In this document: piece by piece, positions 38,801 to 44,085 of the stretch
Layout of the letters: every line of letters starts with the position of its first letter
Numbering within the stretch: the first letter of the stretch is position 1
Origin: Chlorops oryzae
Taxonomy: Eukaryota > Arthropoda > Insecta > Diptera > Chloropidae
DNA length: 64,000 bases
Assembly (NCBI GenBank): GCA_020466095.1
Contig: CM035808.1
Span: 1,985,190-2,049,189, forward strand
Reading direction: 5' to 3'
Position numbers and translations under genes: made by a program
Notes under the pieces: model-generated
Database searches by the model: none
What the model was told of the DNA's origin: nothing
Seen by the model: the letters and a program-made list of their open reading frames with translations, nothing else

Positions 38801-41800
38801 CGAAGACAGTTCTGTTATAAAAAGCGAGAGAGATAGAAACATTGCGCATAATATCGGATTGTCGGTTAAGTATGTCCGGGGATAATTGGAATTTACCAAC
38901 CGTACTTTTTTTCAAAAATCAAAAAACGGAAAAAACCCTATAGGTACCTCAAAAACTGTTCAATTTAAAAATTATCTGACTACATAGGAGTATTCGGATT
39001 CAGCAGAAAATTTTACTGAAGAAATGACCGTCAGATGGTACAGGTCAGATTTTTCGTAAGCTAGTGTATTTCTTGTTTTCGAGAAATGTTCTTAAATTAA
39101 AGAAAGGAAATTAAATGCTCGAAACAAACAAAAAAAAAAAGTCTTTTAGTATTGCATATTTTAGTATTATCCACAGATTTCTTTTTTTTTTTACAAACTT
39201 ATTGAAAAATTAAGTAATTCTGATCTTCAAATGTTCTTCCACAATTTCATGAAAAATCTCTCGCAAGCTTGCACATACCTGCTTCAAATGGCTCTTGAGT
39301 ATTGTCCCTTCAGGTTCTGGCAGTGGTGGAATTTCTTCGTAGCCACCCGTGGGCGGCGTTAATTTCGTTGAATCCAAATCGACGAGCCAAATGTCATCGG
39401 GCAGCCTTTTGAGGGGGTTAAGGAAAATTATTATTCAATCAATTATTATTAATCGATTCTAATCAACAAAAGCTTAATGAGCAATCAACTTACCGGAAAT
39501 TCTTTTTATAGACCAAGAATGTTGCCGGCACACCGATTACGAATGGCGTTGGCGCCAACAGCAATTGCTCCGCACAGCTCAGACATGTGGGCAGTAATGG
39601 TATGACCGGAAACATATACTCAAGTGGATAGAGCATTGTAACGAACGCCATTACCGACATGGAGAGTGCATTGTAGTCTCGTGACTGGAAAAGCACTTTA
39701 TTCTCGAGCATTATTAGCGTCCAGACCTTAAGGCATGTCTCGATGCCGAGCAACTCCAATGGCAAATGCAATGGAAAGTCAATGAGCGAGAAGCGCGTAT
39801 GATCGGGCAAAGCAAATAGCAGAGGCTCATGCACAGTGGGCGAAAGTACTTCCACCTAAAAGGAAATATTTTTGGGAAGAATGCAAATGACATAAAACAT
39901 AAAGCCACAAATGTGTACCAGACGCAAGTGCACACCTTGAAGGAAGTTGATAAATGGGAACAAGCCAAGGTAAAAAATTGTACGAAAAGGAGGTACATCT
40001 ATATTAATATTTTATTACACAGTGCGACACATTTTTGTAAACAAAAATTTTACGACTATTTTTGAAAGTGCTCGGTGAGTATAACAATGCCTCATACTCA
40101 GTTTTGTCAAGGCACTTCTACTATTTTTTTTAAATAGACTTCAAAAACTGGGGCCGAGAATTAAATTACTCACTTACTTATGGCTATATCTCGTAATCCG
40201 TTCAATATTTTAATTTCTTTTCTATCACAATTTGTAGCTCTGAACTCATTTGAAATAGTTTTAGTTACAAACCGACCCGAAAAAACTATATCTAGTAGGT
40301 CACGTCAAATTTTAGGAATTTTTGCCATTTGCACCTACTAGATAGAGTTTTTTCGGGTCGGTTTGACTAAAACTATTTAAAATGAGTTCAGAGCTACAAA
40401 TTGTGATAGAAAGGAAATTAAAATATTGAACGGATTACAAGATATAGCCATAACAAAGTGAGTAATTTTAATTCTCGGCCCCACTTTTTGAAGTCTATTT
40501 TAAAAAAAAGTAGAGGTGACTTGACAAAACTGAGTATGAGAAGTTGTTATACTCATCGAGCGCTTTCAAAAACAGTCGTTAAATTTTTATTTACAAAACA
40601 TGACTTCTAAAATGTCGCACAGTGTTATATTTTATTATAACTTTGACCCTATTACTACCAAACTATTCTCGTATATAATGCTAAAAATGATTACATACAT
40701 ATTTTTAACAACGAATTTCCCAAGACAAATTCGTTGTTTTTTTTTAGGGAACTTTGCACATTTGCACTATTTTCACATTTGCACTATTTGCACATTTGCA
40801 CATGTGCACTATTTGCACATTTGCCCTATTTGAACATTTGAGCTTTTTGCACATTTGCACTATTTGCACACTTGCACTATTTTCACATATGCACTATTTG
40901 CACTATTTGCACATTTGAGCCATTTGCACATTTGCACAATTTGCATATTTGCACTATTTGCACATTTGCACTATTTGCACATTTGCACTATTTGCACATT
41001 TGCACTATTTGCACATTTGAGCTTTTTGCACATTTGCACTATTCGCACATTTGCACTATTTGCACATTTGCACTATTTGCACATTTGCACTATTTGCACA
41101 TTTGCACTATTTGCACATTTGCACAATCGAAAGCCATGTAAGAATTGAGAAATCACCGATGATATTTTTCGAGCAAGAATCAAATTGTACAAAAAACAGA
41201 TCATTGTCTGAATGGGAGTGAAAGGATTAAATGCATTTAAAAAAAAAAGAAAAATTCTTTTGCACCAAATTCCTTAAGTTAGACCCTTAAAAGCTCCTTT
41301 TTTCCATAGAATTTCTACCTCATCTCGCTTCATCATATCAACTCCTCCTTCAGGCTATATGCACTTGAATATGAAACACCCTGTATCGAGCGCACAAACC
41401 TCGACGCGCGTTGAACCAGGCACAGGTACAGGTGTTGAGAGCAGACGTAATATCCACGTTTCGATCTCCTTAACATCGTGCAGCACAATTGATGGGGTTG
41501 CTTCGCTGGCATTGCCCGCCAATACAGTCCAGACATTATCTCTGAGGTAAGCAATTTTATATATTGTTTAGTTTTTGTCTCTTCATTATGACTCTTCGAA
41601 CGCTTTGATTGCCCCCGTCATGCAATACACCCACCTGATTATCTTTTGCGATGCACCTACGCGCTTCGGTGATGATGATTCATTGCAGGCATCGATTAAT
41701 TTCTTTAATATGAACAGACACTCACGAAAGGTCGAAAAGAACGGATGATGCGATATGATGCAGAGTGACGTTAATGATTGATTACGAAGTTTCGTACGTT

Positions 41801-42724
41801 TCCTTGAGACACGCGGCGATGGCGTATGACTGCCGCCAGACTCGGAGTCGGCGGCCGACGGGGCTGTCAGACCAAGCTTCGGCACATTCGGTTGACCGGC
41901 TGTGCCATATGGAACTTGATGGTATTGATTTGGTGGATCCGAATCGCGACGAGATGTTGTCACTTCACGGTCTGAATCACTTGGAGCGACGTTACTTCTG
42001 TAGTCGCTAGAAGTAGTCAAGAGGCCGTAACTATTACAAAAAATTTTGCTTTCAATTTAATTTGCCAGATGAATACAGAAATAGAATGCTCACACACACA
42101 TACACACACACACTCACTTCATGGCACCGAAAAGGACGATCATGAAACAACTACTTGCCTGCTAAATGCCGAGTCCGTGCTCCGTTCTATGCTCTTTCGC
42201 CACGATTCCCGTCGAATCGCTGAACTGCGACGTCCTCGCGAACTCTGCGGACCACCAGCAGCCGCAGTGCCGCTGTGACCCACATTTCGCTCAATGCTGA
42301 CCGTATGCCGCTCAATCGGCCGATAGAAATTCACGCATATACCGTAGCGCGTCTTGCCCGAATCCTTGTCCGTCAGGGCGAAAACGAATGAAGTCATATC
42401 GCGTATGGCTGAGCCTGTGCGACGCGGCCCGACGCTTGTGCAACCTTCTGGTTGACAGAAATAGACCATGTCCAAAGGTAGTTGAAAATCACTGTGATCC
42501 GACGGTGGATAGCGACGCAACAGCTCGGGTATCTGTGAACATTTCTCTCTCTCTTTTTAAAATATACATACAACGAGAATCCGCAGATTATTAACACTTA
42601 CTTGAACTGGCGGCGTTTTATTGCCTTGGGCACCCTTAGGCATTGGCGGCGATGTTCGTGTGCCAACAATAGCTAAATAGTCAACCAAGCGTGGACACAA
42701 GGAAAGCTTCTGCTGCTCGGCCAT
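8622..42724 (-). CDS. Rab3-GEF: Rab3-GEF (MADD family) gene, 21 coding exons, whole locus
   Basis: This locus encodes the DENN-domain guanine nucleotide exchange factor for Rab3 (and Rab27 in vertebrates), which loads synaptic-vesicle Rab3 with GTP; vertebrate MADD also binds TNFR1. Joined exons: 42602-42724, 42159-42532, 41635-42006, 41400-41541, 39494-39855, 39279-39405, 35264-35358, 34128-34311, 33149-34054, 32874-33068, 31148-31490, 30706-31082, 30173-30649, 29570-29686, 29128-29385, 28819-29058, 27589-27849, 27275-27442, 14873-14945, 12666-12712, 8622-8813. Phases agree across every junction. Family motifs seen in order include [101 protein letters not shown] and [15 protein letters not shown]. 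Main-frame product is about 1,810 residues. Exon 17 is frame-disrupted and the C-terminal tail changes frame. The gene identity is firm; exact exon edges are inferred by eye. Confidence 0.95.
9131..9268 (-). CDS. Rab3-GEF: Candidate alternative terminal exon of Rab3-GEF
   Basis: In intron 20, an acceptor-like TTCAAAG is followed by a phase-0 open stretch: [40 protein letters not shown] and EHDDD, stop TGA. The codons are more GC-rich than the surrounding intron and the peptide ends with an acidic tail. Exon 20 ends in phase 0, so joining would give STM-ASEAAL. The acceptor has an A-rich rather than pyrimidine-rich lead, and I recall no homologue, so confidence is moderate to low. An overlapping 47-codon frame starting ATGGCGAGCACGACG (about 9157 down to 9014) is an alternative reading. 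Confidence 0.35.
   Translation of the reverse strand, partial: ASEAALSLHRIFSVRLATRLMEYPHKYAQIRSPQISIENGEHDDD
9500..11552. other. Intron 20 sequence, no coding exon found
   Basis: AT-rich, with tetranucleotide GAAC repeats just before it (9426-9446) and a run of short CCAAGGAGGACC-type repeats near 10640. ORFs at 10552-11267 have no coding character. Confidence 0.4.
11561..12114. mobile_element. 554-bp hAT-type element, perfect 8-bp target duplication, subterminal TGTACCTAA repeats
   Basis: Ends CAGTGTTGGAAAA and TTTTCCAACACTG, flanked by ATACATAC at 11553-11560 and 12115-12122. TGTACCTAA-type words recur at both ends (three on the left, several on the right), the arrangement expected of transposase-binding sites. 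The central ORF of 60 codons (11667-11849) has no recognised domain. Confidence 0.87.
12666..12712 (-). CDS. Rab3-GEF: Rab3-GEF exon 20 (micro-exon)
   Basis: 47 nt encoding the second base onward of N, then [15 protein letters not shown]. Acceptor TATTTTGCAG, donor ATG|GTGAGT, phase 0. Vertebrate MADD has a similar YKTPMAHEICYSVLC run across this and the next exon. Confidence 0.93.
13181..13803. mobile_element. 623-bp hAT-type MITE in intron 19
   Basis: Ends AGGGATGGGTAAAA and TTTTGCCCATCCCT (imperfect), flanked by ATAACAT at 13174-13180 and 13804-13810. The interior is rich in ATATCGAT/CGATATATCG words near both ends. The 7-bp duplication could be an 8-bp one with a mismatch. Confidence 0.75.
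14006..14348. mobile_element. Partial copy of the element at 34412-35115
   Basis: Shares ACAAGTAGCTAAACAAG, GATAAAAATAT, CATCACTATAAAAATGCAAA and the right end CTAAAACGTATATGTAAATG-CCCTA with the copy near 34.5 kb, but lacks the left end and the nested insert. Confidence 0.8.
14873..14945 (-). CDS. Rab3-GEF: Rab3-GEF exon 19 (micro-exon in PH-like region)
   Basis: 73 nt encoding [20 protein letters not shown] and LEEY, residues 1708-1732, found by looking for the HIxKC...GVFVLEE motif in the long intron. Acceptor ATATTTGCAG, donor TATA|GTAAGT, phase 1, which joins exon 20 as EEYNPKTRQ. It is isolated by 12.3 kb upstream and 2.2 kb downstream. Confidence 0.94.
14949..16110. other. Intron 18, proximal part; one hairpin
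   Basis: AT-rich and non-coding. 15592-15672 forms a hairpin with CTTGCGTTAAGTTTAACTT and its complement, probably a tiny MITE. Confidence 0.5.
16115..16262. mobile_element. 148-bp PIF/Harbinger-type MITE
   Basis: Ends TGCCTGGCTTC and GAAAACCAGGCA with TAA on both sides (16112-16114, 16263-16265). The same ends and the same TAA duplication occur at 44438-44763, and a fragment at about 37568, so this is a family. Confidence 0.7.
16351..17137. repeat. 13-bp minisatellite, about 60 copies
   Basis: The unit is TACCTCTGATAGA, nearly invariant apart from a few substitutions (16529, 17089) and one shortened unit near 17008. Because 13 is not a multiple of three and no frame contains a stop, it makes a 288-codon minus-strand ORF with an [13 protein letters not shown] repeat. 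It is intronic (between Rab3-GEF exons 18 and 19) and that ORF should not be treated as a gene. Confidence 0.95.
17140..18130. other. Intron 18, no feature
   Basis: AT-rich, with a poly-T run at 17677-17694 and TATATATG words at 17780. Nothing coding seen. Confidence 0.4.
18137..18524. mobile_element. piggyBac-type MITE with TTAA duplication and an internal palindrome
   Basis: Ends CCCTGCTGTTACCTTAAG and CTTAAGGCACCAGCAGGG, flanked by TTAA at 18133-18136 and 18525-18528; TTAA plus CCC ends are the piggyBac signature. Inside, 18350-18501 is a near-perfect palindrome whose arms (about 60 bp) start TCCACATTCGAGCATGCTCG and contain two further inverted words, ATGCAATGCTCGATCGTA and its complement. 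Confidence 0.85.
18636..18775. repeat. Inverted-repeat MITE
   Basis: AAATCCATCAATCGGTTG and CAGCCGATTGATGGATTT are inverted, with CACACGCTCC / CCTGTGTGGGC-like outer ends. No clean target duplication. Confidence 0.55.
18780..20505. other. Intron 18, AT-rich with homopolymer runs
   Basis: Many A and T runs of 10-15 bases; short ORFs here are compositional. No exon-like segment found. Confidence 0.4.
20511..21970. repeat. Repeat block copy 1, including an INE-1/DINE-like element on the minus strand
   Basis: From 20511 the sequence recurs at 23806. The 21050-21970 part has features typical of dipteran DINE-1/INE-1 (Helitron-related) repeats when read on the minus strand: a GGGTATA-type end, TATATATA, GATCAGCGTCACCAG, then a long GTCCGTCTGTC-type tract (21768-21835). 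It also contains CCACGCCCACTTTTACAATT twice. No ORF of note. Confidence 0.6.
22152..23743. mobile_element. 1.6-kb foldback element with tRNA-like segments in both arms
   Basis: The arms (about 22152-22735 and 23262-23743) are inverted copies. The outer ends are AACGGTTTCCCCCTATTT and AAATAGGGGGAAAACCGTT, and GGCCACTTTTTGGCCCATAT is inverted near 23640. Each arm carries a B-box-like stretch, TGGATTGAACCCAGG (22636-22650, minus sense) and CCGGGTTTCAATCC (23312-23325). A third tRNA-like head at 22792-22853 has GCGTAGTGCATAG and GGTTCAAGCCC. Confidence 0.75.
23806..25190. repeat. Repeat block copy 2, degraded
   Basis: 23806-24310 matches copy 1 closely (AAAGGCAAAAGGGAAGATTC, TGACAAAGGTAATTTTGAGT). 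From 24310 to 25060 similarity falls to fragments in the right order with many small gaps, and pieces resemble both 21050-21760 and 21970-22050. Confidence 0.7.
25191..27274. other. Intron 18, distal part
   Basis: AT-rich and mostly unremarkable. 26346-26398 matches the Harbinger-type MITE end (CTGGTTTCCAATAATGC). 26540-26580 on the plus strand reads [13 protein letters not shown] then stop, a weak resemblance to the hAT dimerisation motif. No Rab3-GEF exon is missing here; phases close from exon 18 to exon 19. Confidence 0.4.
27275..27442 (-). CDS. Rab3-GEF: Rab3-GEF exon 18 (PH-like region)
   Basis: 56 codons, residues 1652-1707: [15 protein letters not shown], then [20 protein letters not shown] and [15 protein letters not shown]. 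Acceptor TTCCATGCAG, donor AAG|GTAAGT; both ends phase 0. Matches the vertebrate block at [18 protein letters not shown]. Followed by the largest intron, 12.3 kb. Confidence 0.95.
27589..27849 (-). CDS. Rab3-GEF: Rab3-GEF exon 17 (PH-like region start), frame-disrupted
   Basis: Both ends are clearly coding. It starts AACGGAAACGAT (NGND), then after one surplus base near 27837 continues [11 protein letters not shown] in the next frame. It ends with [34 protein letters not shown] and [16 protein letters not shown], with a CTCTAG acceptor and AAG|GTAATT donor. Between them, at about 27738-27803, where MADD has roughly 25 residues of QTFxVHAG-type sequence, only about 62 nt are present and no frame is open. 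The total is 261 nt, a multiple of three, so the indels compensate. The near-invariant W of LCLWRRNG reads C here. Either the consensus is poor beside the satellite or this copy is damaged. Confidence 0.8.
27862..28795. repeat. 8-bp CATAATAA satellite filling Rab3-GEF intron 16
   Basis: Units of CATAATAA are regular from about 28300 to 28705, then become CAACATAA-like to 28750. On the exon 17 side (27862-28300) the pattern decays into irregular ATAATA words. Only about 25-30 bp separate it from the exons. It produces long open minus frames with MLLCYYVI repeats that are not genes. Confidence 0.95.
28819..29058 (-). CDS. Rab3-GEF: Rab3-GEF exon 16 (conserved helical / death-domain-like region, end)
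   Basis: Residues 1485-1564: [60 protein letters not shown] and [20 protein letters not shown]. Acceptor CGTTTTCAG, donor TTG|GTAATC, phase 0. The downstream intron (27850-28818) is almost entirely an 8-bp satellite, so the open frame that runs on past this exon is not coding. Confidence 0.96.
29128..29385 (-). CDS. Rab3-GEF: Rab3-GEF exon 15 (conserved helical / death-domain-like region, start)
   Basis: Residues 1399-1484. A Ser/Gly linker is followed by [20 protein letters not shown], then [20 protein letters not shown] and GMDQ. This is the most strongly conserved C-terminal MADD block. Compared with vertebrates it lacks the insert between the GLLG and WNQMQFWED motifs. Acceptor CTTTTTGCAG, donor CAG|GTGAGT, phase 0. 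Confidence 0.95.
29570..29686 (-). CDS. Rab3-GEF: Rab3-GEF exon 14 (short linker exon)
   Basis: Residues 1360-1398, [20 protein letters not shown] through VSDTEYEN. Acceptor AATTCCTAG, donor AAT|GTAAGT; both ends are phase 0. The VSDTEYEN end corresponds to the vertebrate LSDSEIETN position. It could be a cassette exon since it is frame-neutral, but nothing here shows that. Confidence 0.88.
30173..30649 (-). CDS. Rab3-GEF: Rab3-GEF exon 13
   Basis: Residues 1201-1359: [20 protein letters not shown], then [20 protein letters not shown] and SKE, matching the vertebrate GLGGMAS block. A long Ser-rich region follows, ending [16 protein letters not shown]. Acceptor TTGCCTTTCAG, donor GAT|GTAAGT, phase 0. 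Confidence 0.95.
30706..31082 (-). CDS. Rab3-GEF: Rab3-GEF exon 12
   Basis: Residues 1075-1200. It opens with a Gln/His-rich low-complexity run, then has [39 protein letters not shown] and [13 protein letters not shown], the family block that reads FLKEVVHSVLDGQGVGWL in vertebrates. Acceptor CTTTACAG, donor GTG|GTAAGT, phase 0. Confidence 0.94.
31148..31490 (-). CDS. Rab3-GEF: Rab3-GEF exon 11 (helical, Ala/Lys-rich linker)
   Basis: Residues 961-1075: [38 protein letters not shown] and [19 protein letters not shown], then a Gly/Gln linker ending MFSGMFGK. The Ala/Lys-rich repeat pattern suggests an amphipathic, possibly membrane-associating helix (inference). Acceptor TTTCACAG, donor AAGA|GTGAGT, phase 1. 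A later GT (AG|GTAAAA) was rejected because it breaks frame into exon 12. Confidence 0.9.
31570..31819. mobile_element. 250-bp inverted-repeat MITE in intron 10
   Basis: CATCCCAGCGGCCAA at the left and TTTGGCCGCTGGGATG at the right. The interior has CGCTTACAAAGTATA-type direct repeats at about 31598 and 31640. No target duplication is evident. Confidence 0.65.
31900..32230. repeat. GC-rich repeat insertion in intron 10
   Basis: A 330-bp segment of much higher GC than its surroundings (GACCCGGCCGGGGG, CACGGGCTTGACGGCC) shares GCATTTCCAGGGT with the SINE-like sequence at 430-450. Likely a retroelement fragment; there is no coding motif. Confidence 0.45.
32726..32788 (-). CDS. Rab3-GEF: Candidate cassette exon of Rab3-GEF, 63 nt
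   Basis: A 21-codon open stretch, [20 protein letters not shown] and K, lies between ATAAAG and AAG|GTTTGT in intron 10. It starts and ends in phase 0, so it can be included or skipped without changing frame. The peptide is acidic and helix-like, and its codons look more coding than the AT-rich intron around it. The acceptor pyrimidine tract is poor. I do not recall a matching vertebrate segment, so this is an inference. Confidence 0.45.
32874..33068 (-). CDS. Rab3-GEF: Rab3-GEF exon 10 (Ser-rich linker)
   Basis: Residues 896-960, beginning [20 protein letters not shown], followed by a Ser-rich run and [20 protein letters not shown], ending DGLLDK. Acceptor ACATTCCAG, donor AAG|GTAAAC, phase 0. 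There is no named domain; the second half is predicted amphipathic helix by eye. Confidence 0.88.
33149..34054 (-). CDS. Rab3-GEF: Rab3-GEF exon 9 (dDENN and acidic Ser-rich linker)
   Basis: The largest exon, residues 594-895. It opens with [20 protein letters not shown], then [36 protein letters not shown] and [15 protein letters not shown], which complete dDENN. The rest is a disordered linker with the family-typical acidic/Ser block [23 protein letters not shown] and many further Ser-rich patches, ending RRRKVP. Acceptor TTTCGTTTAG, donor CCG|GTAAGT, phase 0. Confidence 0.95.
34128..34311 (-). CDS. Rab3-GEF: Rab3-GEF exon 8 (dDENN start)
   Basis: Residues 532-593: a Gln/Ser-rich linker, then [20 protein letters not shown], the conserved entry into dDENN. 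Acceptor TTCCTTCCAG, donor ATG|GTACGA, phase 0. Confidence 0.93.
34412..35115. mobile_element. MITE in intron 7, carrying a nested hAT MITE
   Basis: Ends TAGGCCGTTTACATATGCCG and CGTATATGTAAATGCCCTA (inverted, imperfect), with TAA on both sides. Without the nested 34608-34848 insert the copy is about 450 bp and aligns to 14006-14348. Confidence 0.78.
34608..34848. mobile_element. 241-bp hAT-type MITE, perfect 8-bp duplication, empty site available
   Basis: Ends TAGAGCGTGTA and TACACGCTCTA, flanked by GTCATCAC at 34600-34607 and 34849-34856. The homologous element at 14006-14348 has the uninterrupted site (ATCATCACTATAAAA), which confirms the insertion. The core is shared with 36269-36511. 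Confidence 0.9.
35264..35358 (-). CDS. Rab3-GEF: Rab3-GEF exon 7 (small linker exon)
   Basis: Residues 501-532, starting [20 protein letters not shown] and ending LQEPPHL. The ALxSM start matches the vertebrate sequence after HLKQ. Acceptor ATAAAACAG, donor AAG|GTAACA, phase 2. The exon is too short to stand out as an ORF and was placed by phase and splice sites. Confidence 0.85.
35734..36246. mobile_element. Decayed hAT-type element with a nested MITE in intron 6
   Basis: Ends TAGGGTGTCTTAAAA and TTTGGGACACCCTA, related to the element at 5765. Nested at 35846-36060 is a 215-bp element with CAGCCCGATTCTGA and TCAGAATCGGGCTG ends and CCCCGGGGAA words inside. Confidence 0.7.
36269..36511. mobile_element. 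243-bp hAT-type MITE, perfect 8-bp duplication
   Basis: Ends CAGGGCTCGGATATATATGC and its complement, flanked by CTAATGAC at 36261-36268 and 36512-36519. The inner 200 bp (CATTTATAAA, TACTTTATGG, CATAAAGTTAAGATTCAAAT) matches the 34608 element although the terminal 15 bp differ. Confidence 0.9.
36520..37855. other. Intron 6, no exon found
   Basis: AT-rich. 37568 onwards has one end of the Harbinger-type MITE (TAATGCCTGGTTTTTAAAAA); its other end is decayed near 37715. Nothing else supported. Confidence 0.45.
37863..38465. repeat. 15-bp array built from 5-bp words in intron 6
   Basis: Units read TTTTG-TCTTG-CCTTG in a mostly fixed order, with local runs of CCTTG (38382-38400). As the unit is a multiple of three and all five-base words lack stops, it leaves plus- and minus-strand ORFs of 210-250 codons (KTRQD-type or FCLAL-type repeats) that are not genes. 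Confidence 0.93.
38466..39278. other. Intron 6 next to exon 6
   Basis: 38500-38710 has a segment (CCACCCCTTTTTATGG, then CCATGCCAAATTTCATTGC) of transposon-like character. No coding signal. Confidence 0.4.
39279..39405 (-). CDS. Rab3-GEF: Rab3-GEF exon 6 (cDENN end)
   Basis: Residues 458-500: [15 protein letters not shown], then [18 protein letters not shown] and LKSHLKQ. The LPDDVWLVDLD-type motif is shared with MADD. Acceptor CAAAAG, donor CAG|GTATGT, phase 0. It is followed by a 3.9 kb intron holding the 15-bp array. Confidence 0.92.
39494..39855 (-). CDS. Rab3-GEF: Rab3-GEF exon 5 (cDENN core)
   Basis: Residues 338-458, the most conserved DENN segment: [55 protein letters not shown] and [20 protein letters not shown]. 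This is the catalytic core that contacts the Rab switch regions in the DENN family. Acceptor TTTTAG, donor CG|GTAAGT, phase 2. Confidence 0.95.
40018..40624. mobile_element. 607-bp foldback element in intron 4
   Basis: Two arms of roughly 280 bp in inverted orientation around a short centre near 40320. The tips are CACAGTGCGACA and TGTCGCACAGTG; inner matches include GACCCGAAAAAACT and AGTTCAGAGCTACAAATTGT in inverted positions. AGTTTTTTCGGGTCGG and CACCTACTAGAT flank the loop. Confidence 0.85.
40752..41127. repeat. 17-bp minisatellite in intron 4
   Basis: The unit is CACATTTGCACTATTTG, about 22 copies with mild variation (ACATTTGAGCTTTTTG). It reads openly as [15 protein letters not shown] peptides, which are not genes. 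Confidence 0.93.
41400..41541 (-). CDS. Rab3-GEF: Rab3-GEF exon 4 (cDENN start)
   Basis: Residues 290-337: [19 protein letters not shown], then a stretch ending [14 protein letters not shown]. The acceptor TTACCTCAG has a weak pyrimidine tract. The donor is GAG|GTTTGT, phase 0. The next exon resumes VEVLSP as in the vertebrate protein. The following intron (39856-41399) carries a 17-bp array and a foldback element. Confidence 0.9.
41635..42006 (-). CDS. Rab3-GEF: Rab3-GEF exon 3 (uDENN end, into cDENN)
   Basis: Residues 166-290. It starts inside the [13 protein letters not shown] motif, passes through a Ser/Pro linker, then gives the conserved [19 protein letters not shown] and [11 protein letters not shown]. 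The acceptor is CTTCTAG and the donor is ATCAG|GTGGGT. The linker holds likely phosphorylatable Ser/Arg sites ([16 protein letters not shown]), an inference from composition only. Confidence 0.92.
42159..42532 (-). CDS. Rab3-GEF: Rab3-GEF exon 2 (uDENN), GC donor
   Basis: Residues 42-166, beginning [20 protein letters not shown] and including FCQPEGC, the start of the uDENN core, and [19 protein letters not shown]. The acceptor is TTCACAG. The donor is AG|GCAAGT, a GC-AG intron. The nearby GT in CAAGTAG would put the next exon out of frame with an early stop, whereas the GC donor gives the conserved [18 protein letters not shown] across the junction. Ends phase 2. Confidence 0.92.
42602..42724 (-). 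CDS. Rab3-GEF: Rab3-GEF exon 1 (start codon, uDENN start)
   Basis: Starts ATGGCCGAGCAGCAGAAG and encodes residues 1-41, [20 protein letters not shown] and then a Pro/Gly-rich stretch ending PPVQ. The CPRLVDYL motif is the usual N-terminus of MADD proteins, which fixes the start. The context is AATAACATGG. The donor is CAA|GTAAGT, phase 0. No in-frame upstream extension is needed; any 5' UTR exon would lie above 42724. Confidence 0.93.
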
Positions 42725-43669
42725 GTTATTCTAACTTCGTTAGCCCCACACTGGCCACACTGCCTTTATAAGAGCTCAATTATGATATTATAATGTATTA
42801 AGACTTCGTCCTACGATATGCGACACTCCTTTGTTCTCAGGCTAAATGGATAGACACAGAAAGGATTGCTTTCAATGGGAAGAGTATTTCAAAAAAAAAT
42901 AAATATTAAAGAAAATTTAATTTAATTGAATATCCTTTCATCATTGTCGACATTTCTCCTTTTGAAGAAACTTTTTCAAAGCTATTCACGGGAAATGCAT
43001 CCCAAAGGACATCAATCTGCGTCACATTTTATTGTGAAATAAATTCAATTAGAAATTGTTATTTCATTCTATTGCATTCCATTCCATTTCATTCCATTCA
43101 AGATTGACGTCAAATTCAATTAAAAGTTCTTTTCGAAATCAAGAGAAACTTAATTGCAAAAGAAGAATACTCATTCGAGTAAAAAATCTCAAAGTTTCGT
43201 CCTGAATAAACAGCAAAAATTGCGAAAGCAATTTTATGAAAAGGCTGCGGTTTTTTGCTGCGCTATAAAACTTTGAAAAAGGAACAAGGCCAGCAAAAGA
43301 GAGTATTCCGCTTTAAAAAAAAAAAAACTGAAGGACAAATATGGCTTCCAGGCAGCCAATCAACCGACCGCATCTCGCACTCTTCAGCTTCTTCAGCTTT
43401 GCAAATTGGATTTGCCGAGCGAAAAGTTTCTTTAAAGGTCCATATTTCTTTCATAGTTTAAGCCTGCTTTGCCGAAGAAAGTATAAAAAATTTTATGATA
43501 TTAAGGACCGTTTTCTCATCATTTTTTAACTGTAAGTTAAATTATCCTGACGATAATTTCATACAAATTTGATTGATAAGTCAAGAAATAAAATTTACTG
43601 CAATAGAGCTTAAAAGTAGGATGAGAAAACGTCCCTAAATCTGTTAAATCTGTCAAAGTCTCTCTAAGG
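42725..43669. other. Upstream of the Rab3-GEF start; possible 5' UTR and promoter, not resolved
   Basis: 42725-42790 is less AT-rich than its flank and could be 5' UTR. No TATA plus initiator arrangement could be assigned. An A-run and small ORFs at 43255-43529 have no domain. Confidence 0.35.
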
Positions 43670-44085
43670 CAGTGGTTCTCAATCTTTTGTGGTCCATCGT
43701 CTATTTTTGAAGATTAACCAGAATCTATCGCGATTTCATAATAAGAATTTCAGTGTAACCTGACAATAATTTGAAATCAAGTGTAAAAAAAAATGAAACA
43801 ATTTTTAAAAATTATTTTAGTAATTCTGTCAGAACCCATATATAGGAGTTCATATACCTACCATGAAGGGTTGGGTTGGTTGGTTGGCTGGTTGAAGGGG
43901 TTGCCACTTAGGCCATTAATCGGCCCATTGTGATACCAAGGAGGTTTTCTTGTGTTTGTGTGAGTGTATGTCTTGTGTGTAGTTGTGCCGGGAATCGAAC
44001 CTCGCACGCTGGGATCAAAAGCATAGCACGCATCCCCTACGCTATCCCAGACCCACACCATGAAGGGTTAGGTTGGGAACCACTG
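43670..44085. mobile_element. hAT-type element carrying a tRNA-derived SINE
   Basis: Ends CAGTGGTTCTCAA and TTGGGAACCACTG, flanked by CTCTAAGG (43662-43669) and CTCTAAGA (44086-44093), 7 of 8 matching. Within it, 43860-44062 on the minus strand is a tRNA-derived SINE head with GGATAGCGTAGGGGATGCG and the B box GGTTCGATTCC (43991-44001). Confidence 0.82.

Noticed and set aside
40855..41148. His/Cys-rich ORF resembling zinc-finger repeats
   Set aside because: It derives from a 17-bp minisatellite; Cys and His spacing follows the repeat and matches no zinc-finger pattern.
41333..41554. 73-codon minus ORF over exon 4
   Set aside because: It is a shadow frame; the exon 4 frame is fixed by phase and motif.
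43985..44055. Functional tRNA gene
   Set aside because: A and B boxes are present but no full cloverleaf or acceptor stem pairing was seen, and it sits in a transposon; called SINE.
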